From Butyricicoccus sp. Marseille-Q5471 (GTDB lineage Bacteria > Bacillota > Clostridia > Oscillospirales > Butyricicoccaceae), in assembly GCF_951230135.1 (NCBI RefSeq), contig NZ_CATNVC010000009.1, positions 1 to 64,000 of the forward strand: 64,000 nucleotides of DNA. Reading direction: 5' to 3'. Shown here one piece after another: positions 35,956-43,775 of the stretch. A program made the position numbers and the translations under genes. The notes below the pieces were generated by a model. It was not told the origin of the DNA. It searched no databases and saw only the letters and a program-made list of their open reading frames with translations. Every line of letters begins with the position of its first letter. The stretch's first letter is position 1.

Positions 35956-38358
35956 TTGAAGTACGATCATAAACAAATCGAAAAGAAGTGGCAGGATATC
36001 TGGGACGAAGCACATTGCTTTGAAGCCTCAAACGATTCGGATAAGGAGAAATTCTACGCCCTCGTTGAGTTTCCGTATCCGTCCGGTCAGGGTCTGCACG
36101 TCGGACATCCGCGTTCCTATACTGCACTGGATATTGTTGCGCGAAAAAAGCGCATGCAGGGAAAAAACGTACTGTATCCGATGGGTTGGGATGCGTTTGG
36201 TCTGCCGACTGAGAACTTTGCGATTAAAAATCACATCCATCCGGCTGTGGTTACCAAAAATAATATTGCTCGATTTAAGACACAGCTGAAGAGCTTGGGT
36301 CTGTCGTTTGACTGGTCTCGTGAGATTAATACCACCGATCCCGAGTACTATAAGTGGACGCAGTGGATTTTCTTGCAGCTGTTCAAGAAGGGACTCGCAT
36401 ATAAGAAGGAGATGAGCGTCAACTGGTGCACCTCCTGTAAGTGCGTGCTGGCGAACGAAGAGGTCGTCAACGGCGTCTGCGAGCGCTGTGGTTCCGAGGT
36501 GGTGCACAAGAATAAGAGCCAGTGGATGCTCAAAATCACCGAATATGCCCAGCGTCTGCTGGACGATTTGGAGGATGTGGACTACATTGAGCGCGTGAAG
36601 ATTCAGCAGCGTAACTGGATTGGCCGTTCGACCGGCGCCGAGGTGGATTTTACCACCACGGAGGGCGACAAGCTGACGGTCTACACCACGCGCCCCGATA
36701 CGCTGTTTGGCGCGACCTACATGGTCATCTCGCCGGAGCATCCGTCGGTGGAAATATGGGCGGACAAGCTCAGTAATATTGAAGAAATTCGCGCTTATCG
36801 TGCAGAAGCGGCACGCAAGTCCGACTTTGAGCGCACCGAGCTGAATAAGGAAAAGACCGGCGTGCGTCTGAACGGCGTTGCTGCAATCAATCCGGTAAAC
36901 GGTAAGCAGATTCCGATTTTCGCTTCGGACTATGTCCTGATGGGCTATGGCACAGGTGCGATTATGGCTGTTCCGGCACACGATGACCGTGACTGGGATT
37001 TTGCCAAGGCGTTTGATCTGCCGATCGTTGAGGTTATCGCAGGCGGCAGCGTGCAGGAGGCTGCATTTACCGATGTGGAGACCGGCACACTCGTCAATTC
37101 TGACTTCCTTGATGGACTGTCTGTCGCAGACGCTAAGAAGAAGATTATCGAGTTTCTGACCGAAAAGGGTCTGGGCCACGAGAAGGTGAACTTCAAGCTG
37201 CGTGACTGGGTGTTCTCCCGTCAGCGCTACTGGGGTGAACCCATTCCGCTGGTGTACTGTGAAAAGTGCGGCTGGGTGCCGCTGCCGGAGGATCAGCTGC
37301 CGCTAACGCTGCCCGATGTGGATTCTTATGAGCCGACCGAAAATGGCGAATCGCCGCTTGCAAAAATGGACGAGTGGGTCAGCACGACCTGCCCGCACTG
37401 CGGCGGCTCTGCGCAGCGGGAAACAGACACCATGCCGCAGTGGGCGGGTTCGTCCTGGTACTTCCTGCGCTATATGGATCCGCATAACGATAAAGCGCTT
37501 GCGTCTAAGGAAGCGTTGGAATATTGGTCGCCAGTCAACTGGTATAACGGCGGTATGGAGCATACCACGCTTCACCTGCTGTATTCGCGCTTCTGGCACA
37601 AGTTCCTGTACGACATCGGCGTAGTGCCGACCAAGGAGCCGTATGCCAAGCGTACGAGCCACGGCATGATTCTGGGCGAGAATGGTGAAAAAATGTCCAA
37701 GTCTCGCGGCAACGTCGTCAATCCCGATGAAATCGTGGAGATGTACGGCGCGGATACCATGCGTCTGTATGAAATGTTCATCGGTGACTTCGAGAAGGCT
37801 GCTCCGTGGTCGTCAACCTCCATTAAGGGCTGCCGCCGTTTTCTGGAGCGCGTCTGGGGTCTGGCCGATAAGGTTCAGCCGGGTGAGGCGTACAGCAAGG
37901 AGCATGAGGTGCTGATGCATCGCACAATCAAGAAGGTCGGCGATGATGCGGATAACCTCAAGGCCAATACGGCGATTGCAACGCTGATGAGTATGGTCAA
38001 CGCATTCTATGACAAGGGTGTCAACCGTGCGGAGTATAAAACGCTGCTCAAGCTGGTGTGCCCGTTTGCGCCGCACATTACAGAAGAGCTGTGGCAGCAG
38101 CTGGGCGAGGAAGGCCTGCTTTCGGTGGCACCTTGGCCGGAATATGATGAAAACAAAACCATGGAGGACAGCATTGAAATCGCAGTGCAGGTCAATGGTA
38201 AGCTGAAATCTACCATCAAACTGCCGGTCGACTGCGAGCAGCAGACGGCCATCGATGCAGCGCTTGCCGATGAGAAGGTACAGCGTGCGGTAGAGGGCAA
38301 AACCATGGTCAAGCAGATTGTGGTCAAGAATAAAATCGTGAATCTGGTAGTTCGCTGA
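35956..38358 (+). CDS. leuS: Leucyl-tRNA synthetase
   Basis: 800 residues from a TTG start, eight bases after AGGGGG. Class I motifs: HIGH variant HVGH (about 48-51) and KMSKS (about 579). CP1 editing domain (about 220-420) with TTRPDTLFG and [20 protein letters not shown]. Zinc-binding Cys pairs CEKCGW and CPHCGG (about 435 and 479). Charges tRNA-Leu. No T-box precedes it; a GC-rich hairpin GCGGCGGGC/GCCCGCCGC (35885-35910), with no T-tract, lies in the 90-base gap after rsfS. Confidence 0.95.
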   Translation: MKYDHKQIEKKWQDIWDEAHCFEASNDSDKEKFYALVEFPYPSGQGLHVGHPRSYTALDIVARKKRMQGKNVLYPMGWDAFGLPTENFAIKNHIHPAVVTKNNIARFKTQLKSLGLSFDWSREINTTDPEYYKWTQWIFLQLFKKGLAYKKEMSVNWCTSCKCVLANEEVVNGVCERCGSEVVHKNKSQWMLKITEYAQRLLDDLEDVDYIERVKIQQRNWIGRSTGAEVDFTTTEGDKLTVYTTRPDTLFGATYMVISPEHPSVEIWADKLSNIEEIRAYRAEAARKSDFERTELNKEKTGVRLNGVAAINPVNGKQIPIFASDYVLMGYGTGAIMAVPAHDDRDWDFAKAFDLPIVEVIAGGSVQEAAFTDVETGTLVNSDFLDGLSVADAKKKIIEFLTEKGLGHEKVNFKLRDWVFSRQRYWGEPIPLVYCEKCGWVPLPEDQLPLTLPDVDSYEPTENGESPLAKMDEWVSTTCPHCGGSAQRETDTMPQWAGSSWYFLRYMDPHNDKALASKEALEYWSPVNWYNGGMEHTTLHLLYSRFWHKFLYDIGVVPTKEPYAKRTSHGMILGENGEKMSKSRGNVVNPDEIVEMYGADTMRLYEMFIGDFEKAAPWSSTSIKGCRRFLERVWGLADKVQPGEAYSKEHEVLMHRTIKKVGDDADNLKANTAIATLMSMVNAFYDKGVNRAEYKTLLKLVCPFAPHITEELWQQLGEEGLLSVAPWPEYDENKTMEDSIEIAVQVNGKLKSTIKLPVDCEQQTAIDAALADEKVQRAVEGKTMVKQIVVKNKIVNLVVR

Positions 38359-38367
38359 GAATGGGTA

Positions 38368-38396
38368 TTGACAGAGCGCGCAAAAACAGATATAAT
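38368..38396 (+). promoter_or_regulatory. Consensus sigma-A promoter of rpsU
   Basis: TTGACA (38368-38373), 17-base spacer, TATAAT (38391-38396). A perfect consensus ten bases after leuS, leaving a leader of about 80 bases. Confidence 0.92.
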
Positions 38397-38480
38397 ATTC
38401 TTACGGTTTTGTGCGCGTAAAACGCGTGAAATCGCGTAAAGCGTCTCCCAGAGGGAGAACGCGCGGAGGGAGGGAAAATT

Positions 38481-38663
38481 GTGTCGGAGGTCCGCATCAA
38501 GGAAAATGAGTCTATTGACAGTGCGCTGCGCCGCTTTAAGCGTTCGTGCGCCAAGGCGGGTACGCTTTCCGAGCTCCGCAAGCGTGAGCATTATGAAAGC
38601 CCGAGCGTAAAGCGCCGCAAGAAGTCTGAGGCTGCTCGCGCCAAGAAGAAAAAGTTCAAATAA
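38481..38663 (+). CDS. rpsU: 30S ribosomal protein bS21
   Basis: 60 residues, GTG start behind GGAGGGAGGG. Sequence [31 protein letters not shown] and a Lys/Arg-rich C terminus are typical of bS21, which sits near the anti-Shine-Dalgarno end of 16S rRNA. Own strong promoter and terminator. Confidence 0.95.
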   Translation: MSEVRIKENESIDSALRRFKRSCAKAGTLSELRKREHYESPSVKRRKKSEAARAKKKKFK

Positions 38664-38673
38664 GAACGATTTT

Positions 38674-38708
38674 AAACGGTGAAGTCATTTGGCTTCGCCG
38701 TTTTTTAT
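38674..38708 (+). terminator. Terminator after rpsU
   Basis: AAACGGTGAAG pairs with CTTCGCCGTTT around TCATTTGG, followed by a T-rich tail TTTTATTTTT. Confidence 0.9.
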
Positions 38709-38904
38709 TTTTACTCAATGCCGATTTGCAAAAGCAGTGCCCAGAGAAACTGCCCAAACAGGAATCCAAATATTTGTTAAATTTCAAAGAATCCTCTTTT
38801 GTGACTTTTTCTTGCGCAGCAAATGCGCTATACTAAAGAAGTAAAACAGGCGCGTATGCGCGGAAGTCATACAAACCACATTGGCAAAAATGGAGGAAGT
38901 TCTT

Positions 38905-40347
38905 ATGAAGAATATTCTATTTGTTGCATCCGAATGTGTGCCGTTCATCAAAACAGGCGGACTGGCGGATGTTGTCGGCGCACTGCCCGGCGCACTCAAT
39001 CGCAATCAATACGATGTGCGTGTTGTGTTGCCGAATTACCGCTGCATCAAACCCTCTCTGCGGGAGAAGTTTCATTATCTGATGCACTTCAATATGGATC
39101 TGGGCGAATTGGGTAGCGTATATGTCGGCGTAATGGAATATGAGCACGAGGGCATCAAATATTATTTTATTGATAATGAGCACTATTTCAGCGATCCCAA
39201 GCCCTATGGCGATTTACACTGGGACATTGAAAAGTTCTGCTACTTTTCCAAGGCTGCACTGGCGATTCTGCCGGTTATCGGCTTTCATCCGGATGTCATC
39301 CACTGCCATGATTGGCAGGCGGGTCTGGTGCCTGTATTCCTGCACACGCTCTTTAAACCCAACCCGTTTTTTCAAAACATCCGAACCGTTATGACGATAC
39401 ATAATCTGCGTTTTCAGGGCGTATGGGATATTCCGACAATCAAAATGTATACCGGCCTGCCAGACTGGGTGTTTACGCCGGACAGATTGGAATTTAAAAA
39501 GGATGCCAATATGCTCAAGGGCGGATTGGTGTTTGCCGACCGCATCACTACGGTGTCGCGCACATATGCGGAAGAGATTAAGCTTCAATACTACGGAGAG
39601 GGTCTGGATGGACTGCTTCGTGCCAAGGCGGATTCGCTTTCGGGTATTGTCAACGGAATCGATTATCGCGCATATGACCCGGAGCGTGACAGCAAGCTGC
39701 CGGAACATTACGGCGTTACAAGCTTCAAACAAGGCAAGGCAGCCTGCAAAGCCGCGCTGCAGCAGGAGCTGGATTTAGGGCATGACCCAAATGTGATGTT
39801 GATTGGCATGATAACGCGATTGACCGATCAGAAGGGGTTGGATTTGCTGACCTATGTCTTGGAGCGCCTGCTCGGTTCGGCAGTGCAGCTGGTGGTTATC
39901 GGCACAGGCGATGCGGGATATGAGAACCTGCTGCGCCGCTGCGAGTGGGAGCACCATGGTCAGGTATCGGCGTGCATTATGTTCGACGAAGCACGGGCGC
40001 ATCAGCTTTATGCGGCAGCGGACGCCATCCTGATGCCGTCCCGCTTTGAACCCTGTGGGTTGACACAGTTGATTGCCATGCGGTATGGCGCGCTGCCTAT
40101 CGTGCGTGAAACAGGCGGTTTGTGTGACACGGTGCAGCCGTTTAACGAAATCGAAAATACCGGTACAGGCTTTTCGTTTGCCTGCTACAATGCGGATGAT
40201 ATGTTGAATGTCATCAACTATGCGCAGAAGGTGTATTATGATAACCGTCCGGCGTGGGATGAGATGGTGCGCCGTGCGATGCAGGCGGATTTTTCGTGGA
40301 ACAACTCGGCGCGAGAGTACGAGCGGCTCTACGACTCGCTGCGCTAA
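38905..40347 (+). CDS. glgA: Glycogen synthase (ADP-glucose), GT5
   Basis: 480 residues. N-terminal KTGGLADVVGALP binds ADP-glucose; C-terminal GT-B domain with GMITRLTDQKGLDLL and SRFEPCGLTQLIAMRYG. Extends alpha-1,4-glucan from ADP-glucose. ATG 38905 follows TGGAGGA with seven-base spacing and gives MKNILFVASECVPFIKTGG. No other glycogen genes lie in the window, so this copy is separate from any glgBCD cluster. The upstream TATACT at 38829 has no clear -35 box. Confidence 0.95.
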   Translation: MKNILFVASECVPFIKTGGLADVVGALPGALNRNQYDVRVVLPNYRCIKPSLREKFHYLMHFNMDLGELGSVYVGVMEYEHEGIKYYFIDNEHYFSDPKPYGDLHWDIEKFCYFSKAALAILPVIGFHPDVIHCHDWQAGLVPVFLHTLFKPNPFFQNIRTVMTIHNLRFQGVWDIPTIKMYTGLPDWVFTPDRLEFKKDANMLKGGLVFADRITTVSRTYAEEIKLQYYGEGLDGLLRAKADSLSGIVNGIDYRAYDPERDSKLPEHYGVTSFKQGKAACKAALQQELDLGHDPNVMLIGMITRLTDQKGLDLLTYVLERLLGSAVQLVVIGTGDAGYENLLRRCEWEHHGQVSACIMFDEARAHQLYAAADAILMPSRFEPCGLTQLIAMRYGALPIVRETGGLCDTVQPFNEIENTGTGFSFACYNADDMLNVINYAQKVYYDNRPAWDEMVRRAMQADFSWNNSAREYERLYDSLR

Positions 40348-40356
40348 ATCAAACAG

Positions 40357-40396
40357 AAAAAGGAGAGGCATCCGGGCGGGACGCCTCTCCTTTTGT
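40357..40396 (+). terminator. Terminator after glgA
   Basis: AAAAAGGAGAGGC pairs with GCCTCTCCTTTT around a 13-base interior, followed by T-rich sequence. Confidence 0.88.
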
Positions 40397-40489
40397 CGGA
40401 AAATATAAAAAAGCGAAAAATGGCAGCCTTTTATTTTGAGTTTATTAACAAATTCTACAAACTTTAGCCACAACCATCGGGTATGATAA

Positions 40490-40622
40490 TAACAGATCAA
40501 ATGAGATGCGTTCAACAAACGGAACCCTCTCAGATAAAAAATCTGTTCGGCCCTGTGGGACGGAATACCGCACAGGCTCCCGGGCAGTCCAAAAATTCAG
40601 GCAGGCAGAAGCCGCCTTTTTG
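40490..40622 (+). ncRNA. Probable small structured RNA, class not recognised
   Basis: The 322 bases between glgA and the next gene hold no protein-coding signal but a promoter-like GATAAT/TATGAT around 40482-40490 (weak -35), then three stems: CAGAT/ATCTG with an A-rich loop (40531-40545); CCTGTG/CACAGG (40552-40576) enclosing GGA bulge and CGG-AATA-CCG; and a final GGCAGGC/GCCGCC stem followed by TTTTT (40601-40622), a terminator. Single-stranded purine-rich segments separate them. No plus-strand gene follows, so it is not an ordinary riboswitch leader. The ends do not pair as in 6S RNA, and SRP, tmRNA and RNase P cores are absent. Ends are estimates. Confidence 0.4.
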
Positions 40623-40627
40623 AAATA

Positions 40628-40664
40628 AAAACACGCGACGGAGTTTGATCCGGTCGCGTGTTTC
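40628..40664 (-). terminator. Terminator of the Hpt/HD-GYP operon
   Basis: On the minus strand AACACGCGACCGG pairs with CTCCGTCGCGTGTT (one mismatch) around ATCAAA, followed by TTTTATTTC. It lies just past the stop codon at 40670. Confidence 0.9.
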
Positions 40665-40669
40665 GCGTA

Positions 40670-41767
40670 TTATAGAGGAGAGTCAGCATACAGTTGGTTT
40701 TGTATATCAATCGCACAGCTTGTCAAAACCTGAAGTAAATGGGGATTGAACACACCGCATTCACCGCTGCATATCATATGCACGGCCGCGTCATGCGAGT
40801 AAGCTTTTTTATAGACGCGCTCACTGACCAGTGCGTCATACACATCGGCAAGGGACACCACCTGCGCCCAGATACTGATTTCATCCCCAATCAGTCCGTC
40901 CGGATAGCCGTGTCCATCATACCGCTCGTGATGATGTCGGCAGATGTCATAAGCGTATTGATAAATCTCACTGCGGCGCAGCTGCTCAACACTGTCCAGT
41001 ATTTCACAGCCCCGGAGCGTATGCGTTTTGATAATTTCAAACTCTTCGGGATCTAGTCGCCCCGGCTTTCCCAGAATCTGATCGGGAATAGATATTTTTC
41101 CTACGTCATGCATGACGGCGGCTTCGGAGATAAGCTGAATGCGTTCGTGGGTCAACTCAAACCGTGGGTGCATTTCGGCGAGCACGCGCAGAAGCATCGC
41201 GGTCAAATCACGAATCCGCTTGATGTGTTCACCGGATTCGCTGTTGCGAAATTCAATTGCGGTGGACAGTGTCTCGATAATGGTGAAGCTGTTGTAGCGC
41301 AGCGCGTCTGCCTGCTCTTTGATTTTGGCCGTTTGGTGCTGCACCATAAGCTGTAAATCGCGACGGTGGCGGTACAGCTCGAGAATGTTGCTCAGCCGCC
41401 GACGGATGAAGACCGGATTAAAGGGTTTCGGAATCACATCGACCACGCCGAGTTCATAGGCCTTGTCAATCGTCTCGCCCAGAGTTTCTGAGGTCAGGGT
41501 GAACACGGGAATACGGTCGAGCAGGTTTTTGGATGCCATCCATTCGAGTACGGCGATGCCATCGAGCACCGGCATCAGCACATCGAGCAGCACGGCGGCA
41601 AGTGTATTGGCCTCAGCGAAAATGCAGTCCAGCGCAATTTGGCCGTTTTCGGCTTCGAGAATCTCGTATTCCTCATGAAATGCTTCCGCTAAAACAGCAC
41701 GATTAAGCTCCACATCGTCAACGATGAGGAGCTTTTTCCTTTGTTCTGTGTGCAATTCAGTCATCAT
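40670..41767 (-). CDS. Response regulator with HD-GYP output domain
   Basis: 365 residues. Receiver domain (about 10-130): acidic pair in LLIVDD, phosphoacceptor Asp in VLLDVLMPVLDG, Lys in IPKPF. A linker coiled coil leads to an HD-GYP domain (about 165-345): HDVGKI carries the metal-binding HD, and HHERYDGHGYPDGL the extended GYP signature, so cyclic di-GMP phosphodiesterase activity is expected. The start overlaps the hpt stop (ATGA); the frame is open further upstream but inside hpt. No histidine kinase is near, so the phosphate donor is elsewhere. Confidence 0.92.
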   Translation of the reverse strand: MMTELHTEQRKKLLIVDDVELNRAVLAEAFHEEYEILEAENGQIALDCIFAEANTLAAVLLDVLMPVLDGIAVLEWMASKNLLDRIPVFTLTSETLGETIDKAYELGVVDVIPKPFNPVFIRRRLSNILELYRHRRDLQLMVQHQTAKIKEQADALRYNSFTIIETLSTAIEFRNSESGEHIKRIRDLTAMLLRVLAEMHPRFELTHERIQLISEAAVMHDVGKISIPDQILGKPGRLDPEEFEIIKTHTLRGCEILDSVEQLRRSEIYQYAYDICRHHHERYDGHGYPDGLIGDEISIWAQVVSLADVYDALVSERVYKKAYSHDAAVHMICSGECGVFNPHLLQVLTSCAIDIQNQLYADSPL

Positions 41768-42114
41768 GCATTTAACTCGCTGATGACAGTGACCGCATCC
41801 CGATAGGCGTGGGTCAACTCGGAATAAATAGCGGAGAAATCCTGACCGCCGGCGCGCACGGTGCATACCAATGCGTCGCATGCACGATAAAGGCGGTCGA
41901 GACCCAGGTTGCCGGACACGCCTTTCAGCGTGTGCGCAGCGTTTTCAATCTCGAATCGGTTGTTGCGTTCCATTCCGATGCAAAGGGCATTGTAGCTTGT
42001 ATCCTGCGGGAATTTTAGTAGAAATCGCTCGTAAAGACCCAAGTTGTTAGAAAAAATAAGTCTAACCTGATCTTCGCTAATTGAAAGCCGCTGCATGGCT
42101 TCGTTCAAATTCAA
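41764..42114 (-). CDS. Histidine phosphotransfer (Hpt) protein
   Basis: 116 residues, all helical. The phosphorylated His lies in AAHTLKGVSGNLGL (about residue 61), the standard Hpt motif. TTG start seven bases after AAGGAGGA. Translationally coupled to the HD-GYP regulator, its likely phosphate acceptor. A stand-alone Hpt is uncommon in Clostridia and implies a multistep phosphorelay from a hybrid kinase outside the window. Confidence 0.85.
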   Translation of the reverse strand: MNLNEAMQRLSISEDQVRLIFSNNLGLYERFLLKFPQDTSYNALCIGMERNNRFEIENAAHTLKGVSGNLGLDRLYRACDALVCTVRAGGQDFSAIYSELTHAYRDAVTVISELNA

Positions 42115-42142
42115 CGCGCTTTCCTCCTTGCATATTTATCTA

Positions 42143-42169
42143 CGACATGGTATTTATCTTACCATGTCG
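42143..42169. promoter_or_regulatory. Perfect inverted repeat over the hpt promoter (operator candidate)
   Basis: CGACATGGTA (42143-42152) and TACCATGTCG (42160-42169) are perfect 10-base arms around TTTATCT. No T-tract follows on either strand, which argues against a terminator. The arms surround the predicted -10 box of the minus-strand promoter. Confidence 0.6.
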
Positions 42170-42184
42170 AAAACAAAAAAACAA
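42156..42184 (-). promoter_or_regulatory. Promoter of the hpt/HD-GYP operon
   Basis: Minus strand: TTGTTT (42184-42179), 17-base spacer, TAAGAT (42161-42156). Moderate match to sigma-A; the -10 box is inside the inverted repeat. Confidence 0.45.
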
Positions 42185-42216
42185 TGGAGAATTTGATCGA
42201 ATACACGAATGGTACG

Positions 42217-43620
42217 CTATTGATTCCGGACACCGGGACGGAATATTTTTTTGCAGAGCAATTTGCCGTTAAAGGGAATCAGCGGATACAGGTAACTTTG
42301 CCCGGAGAAGGTTTTGCTGGTGAGCAAAATGATGAAAATGACGAGCAGACCAAGTGCGAATCCCCATACGTTTAGGGTTGCCGTTAGAATAAGCAAACCG
42401 ATGCGCATGAACTTCATTGCATAACCCAAATCAAAGGACGGCTGATTGAAACCACCCAGTGCGACAAAGGCCATATAGAGCATAGATTCGGCAGAGAACC
42501 AACCTGATTTAACCGCAAAATCACCAACCACAATACCGGCGATAACAGACAGCGAGGTCGTCAGCATCGAAGGAGTATTAAGCGTGGCAAGCTTGAGGCC
42601 GTCGATGCCGATTTCCAGAATCAGCAGCTGCCAGAAAATCGGGACAGTGGGCGCGTCAGCGGGCAGAAGGAAGGTCAGTGCGGGTGGCAGCCACTGCGGA
42701 TTTTGGTTCAGCAGCAGCCAGACCGGTGTAACAAGTAGCATGAAAATCAGCACCAACATGCGGACAAGGCGCAGATACGTGCCAATCATCGGAGGAAAAT
42801 AGTAGTCGTTGGCTTCCTCCATTACATCGAAAAGAGAGGTTGGGAGCGTCATTGCAGCAGGGGAGTTGTCCACGAGCAGCACAATGTCCCCCTCAAGCAC
42901 CTGCGCGGCAGCAGCGTCCGGGCGCTCGGTGTATTTGAAACGGGGAAAGGGGTTATACCATTTGTGCGGCAGCAGCAGCTCTGCAAGGCTCTCGCTGTTC
43001 ATCGTCAGCGCGTCTACGTTGGCATTGGTAACCTGATTGCGCAGTTTGGTGAGCAACGCGTTGTCGACTCTGTCCTCCATATAGCACAGCACCAAATCGG
43101 TTTTGCTGGCAGTGCCCACGGTGAAGGACTCCATGCGCAAATGCGGCGAACGGATTCGGCGGCGAATCAGTGCACAGTTGAGCACCATGGTTTCTACAAA
43201 ACCGTCGTGCGAGCCGCGAAACACCTTGTCTTTTTCTGGCTCTGCCGTGTCTCGTTGCGGATAGGTGCGAATGTCGAGCAGCACATAGGCGTCAAAGCCT
43301 TCAATCAAAAGCGCAGTCTGACCGGAAAGCACAGCGGTTACAACCTTGTCCAAATCGGTTTCTGAGTCGGCTTCGCAATATGGTACGGCGCGGTCTAAAA
43401 AGGCTTTGGCGCTTTTCATCGCAGGGTCATCGGTTTTGATGGAGTAGAAAAACTCCATAATCTTCTCAAACAGCTCATCCTTGACAAATCCGTCAATCAG
43501 CACGAACATCGCTCGCTTGTCAGCGATGAGCACCGGACGCTCTAGCAGGTCGAAACTTTTGCTGGGTGCGAGCTTCTGTCGCAGGGCCTGCAGGCGTGCA
43601 TCATAATCAGTCATCGGCAT
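42217..43620 (-). CDS. spoVAF: SpoVAF/GerA-family spore membrane protein
   Basis: 467 residues. A hydrophilic N-terminal half begins with KSFDLLERPVLIADKRAMF..IDGFVKDE, closer to SpoVAF than to GerAA. Then comes the shared GerA core (YTERPDAAAAQVLEG, VDNSPAAMTLPTSLFD) and about five TM helices in the second half, ending SYLYPLIPFNGK. In Bacillus SpoVAF belongs to the spoVA operon and to an ion-channel-like complex that amplifies germination in the inner spore membrane. Here it stands alone, with no other spoVA genes in the window. Starts 43620 and 43614 are both possible; AAAGGA lies at 43630-43625. Confidence 0.82.
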   Translation of the reverse strand: MPMTDYDARLQALRQKLAPSKSFDLLERPVLIADKRAMFVLIDGFVKDELFEKIMEFFYSIKTDDPAMKSAKAFLDRAVPYCEADSETDLDKVVTAVLSGQTALLIEGFDAYVLLDIRTYPQRDTAEPEKDKVFRGSHDGFVETMVLNCALIRRRIRSPHLRMESFTVGTASKTDLVLCYMEDRVDNALLTKLRNQVTNANVDALTMNSESLAELLLPHKWYNPFPRFKYTERPDAAAAQVLEGDIVLLVDNSPAAMTLPTSLFDVMEEANDYYFPPMIGTYLRLVRMLVLIFMLLVTPVWLLLNQNPQWLPPALTFLLPADAPTVPIFWQLLILEIGIDGLKLATLNTPSMLTTSLSVIAGIVVGDFAVKSGWFSAESMLYMAFVALGGFNQPSFDLGYAMKFMRIGLLILTATLNVWGFALGLLVIFIILLTSKTFSGQSYLYPLIPFNGKLLCKKIFRPGVRNQ

Positions 43621-43688
43621 TCGATCCTTTCTGGTTTTTAACAATAGTTTGCGCGGAGAACTGCCAAACTATTTAGCTGCATCTAAAT

Positions 43689-43717
43689 TTGACGAAAGCC
43701 GGGAAATCATGTATAAT
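43689..43717 (+). promoter_or_regulatory. Sigma-A promoter of the parE-like gene
   Basis: TTGACG (43689-43694), 17-base spacer, TATAAT (43712-43717). The leader contains a hairpin CCTCCG-TTTC-CGGAGG (43731-43746). Confidence 0.85.
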
Positions 43718-43775
43718 AATTCAGTTATGACCTCCGTTTCCGGAGGATTTAAGGGTACGGGAGTGCATAAGAACC

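Noticed and set aside
40541-40590. T-box riboswitch, suggested by GGAATACCGCACAGG
   Set aside because: No specifier stem, no usual T-box consensus and no gene downstream on that strand.
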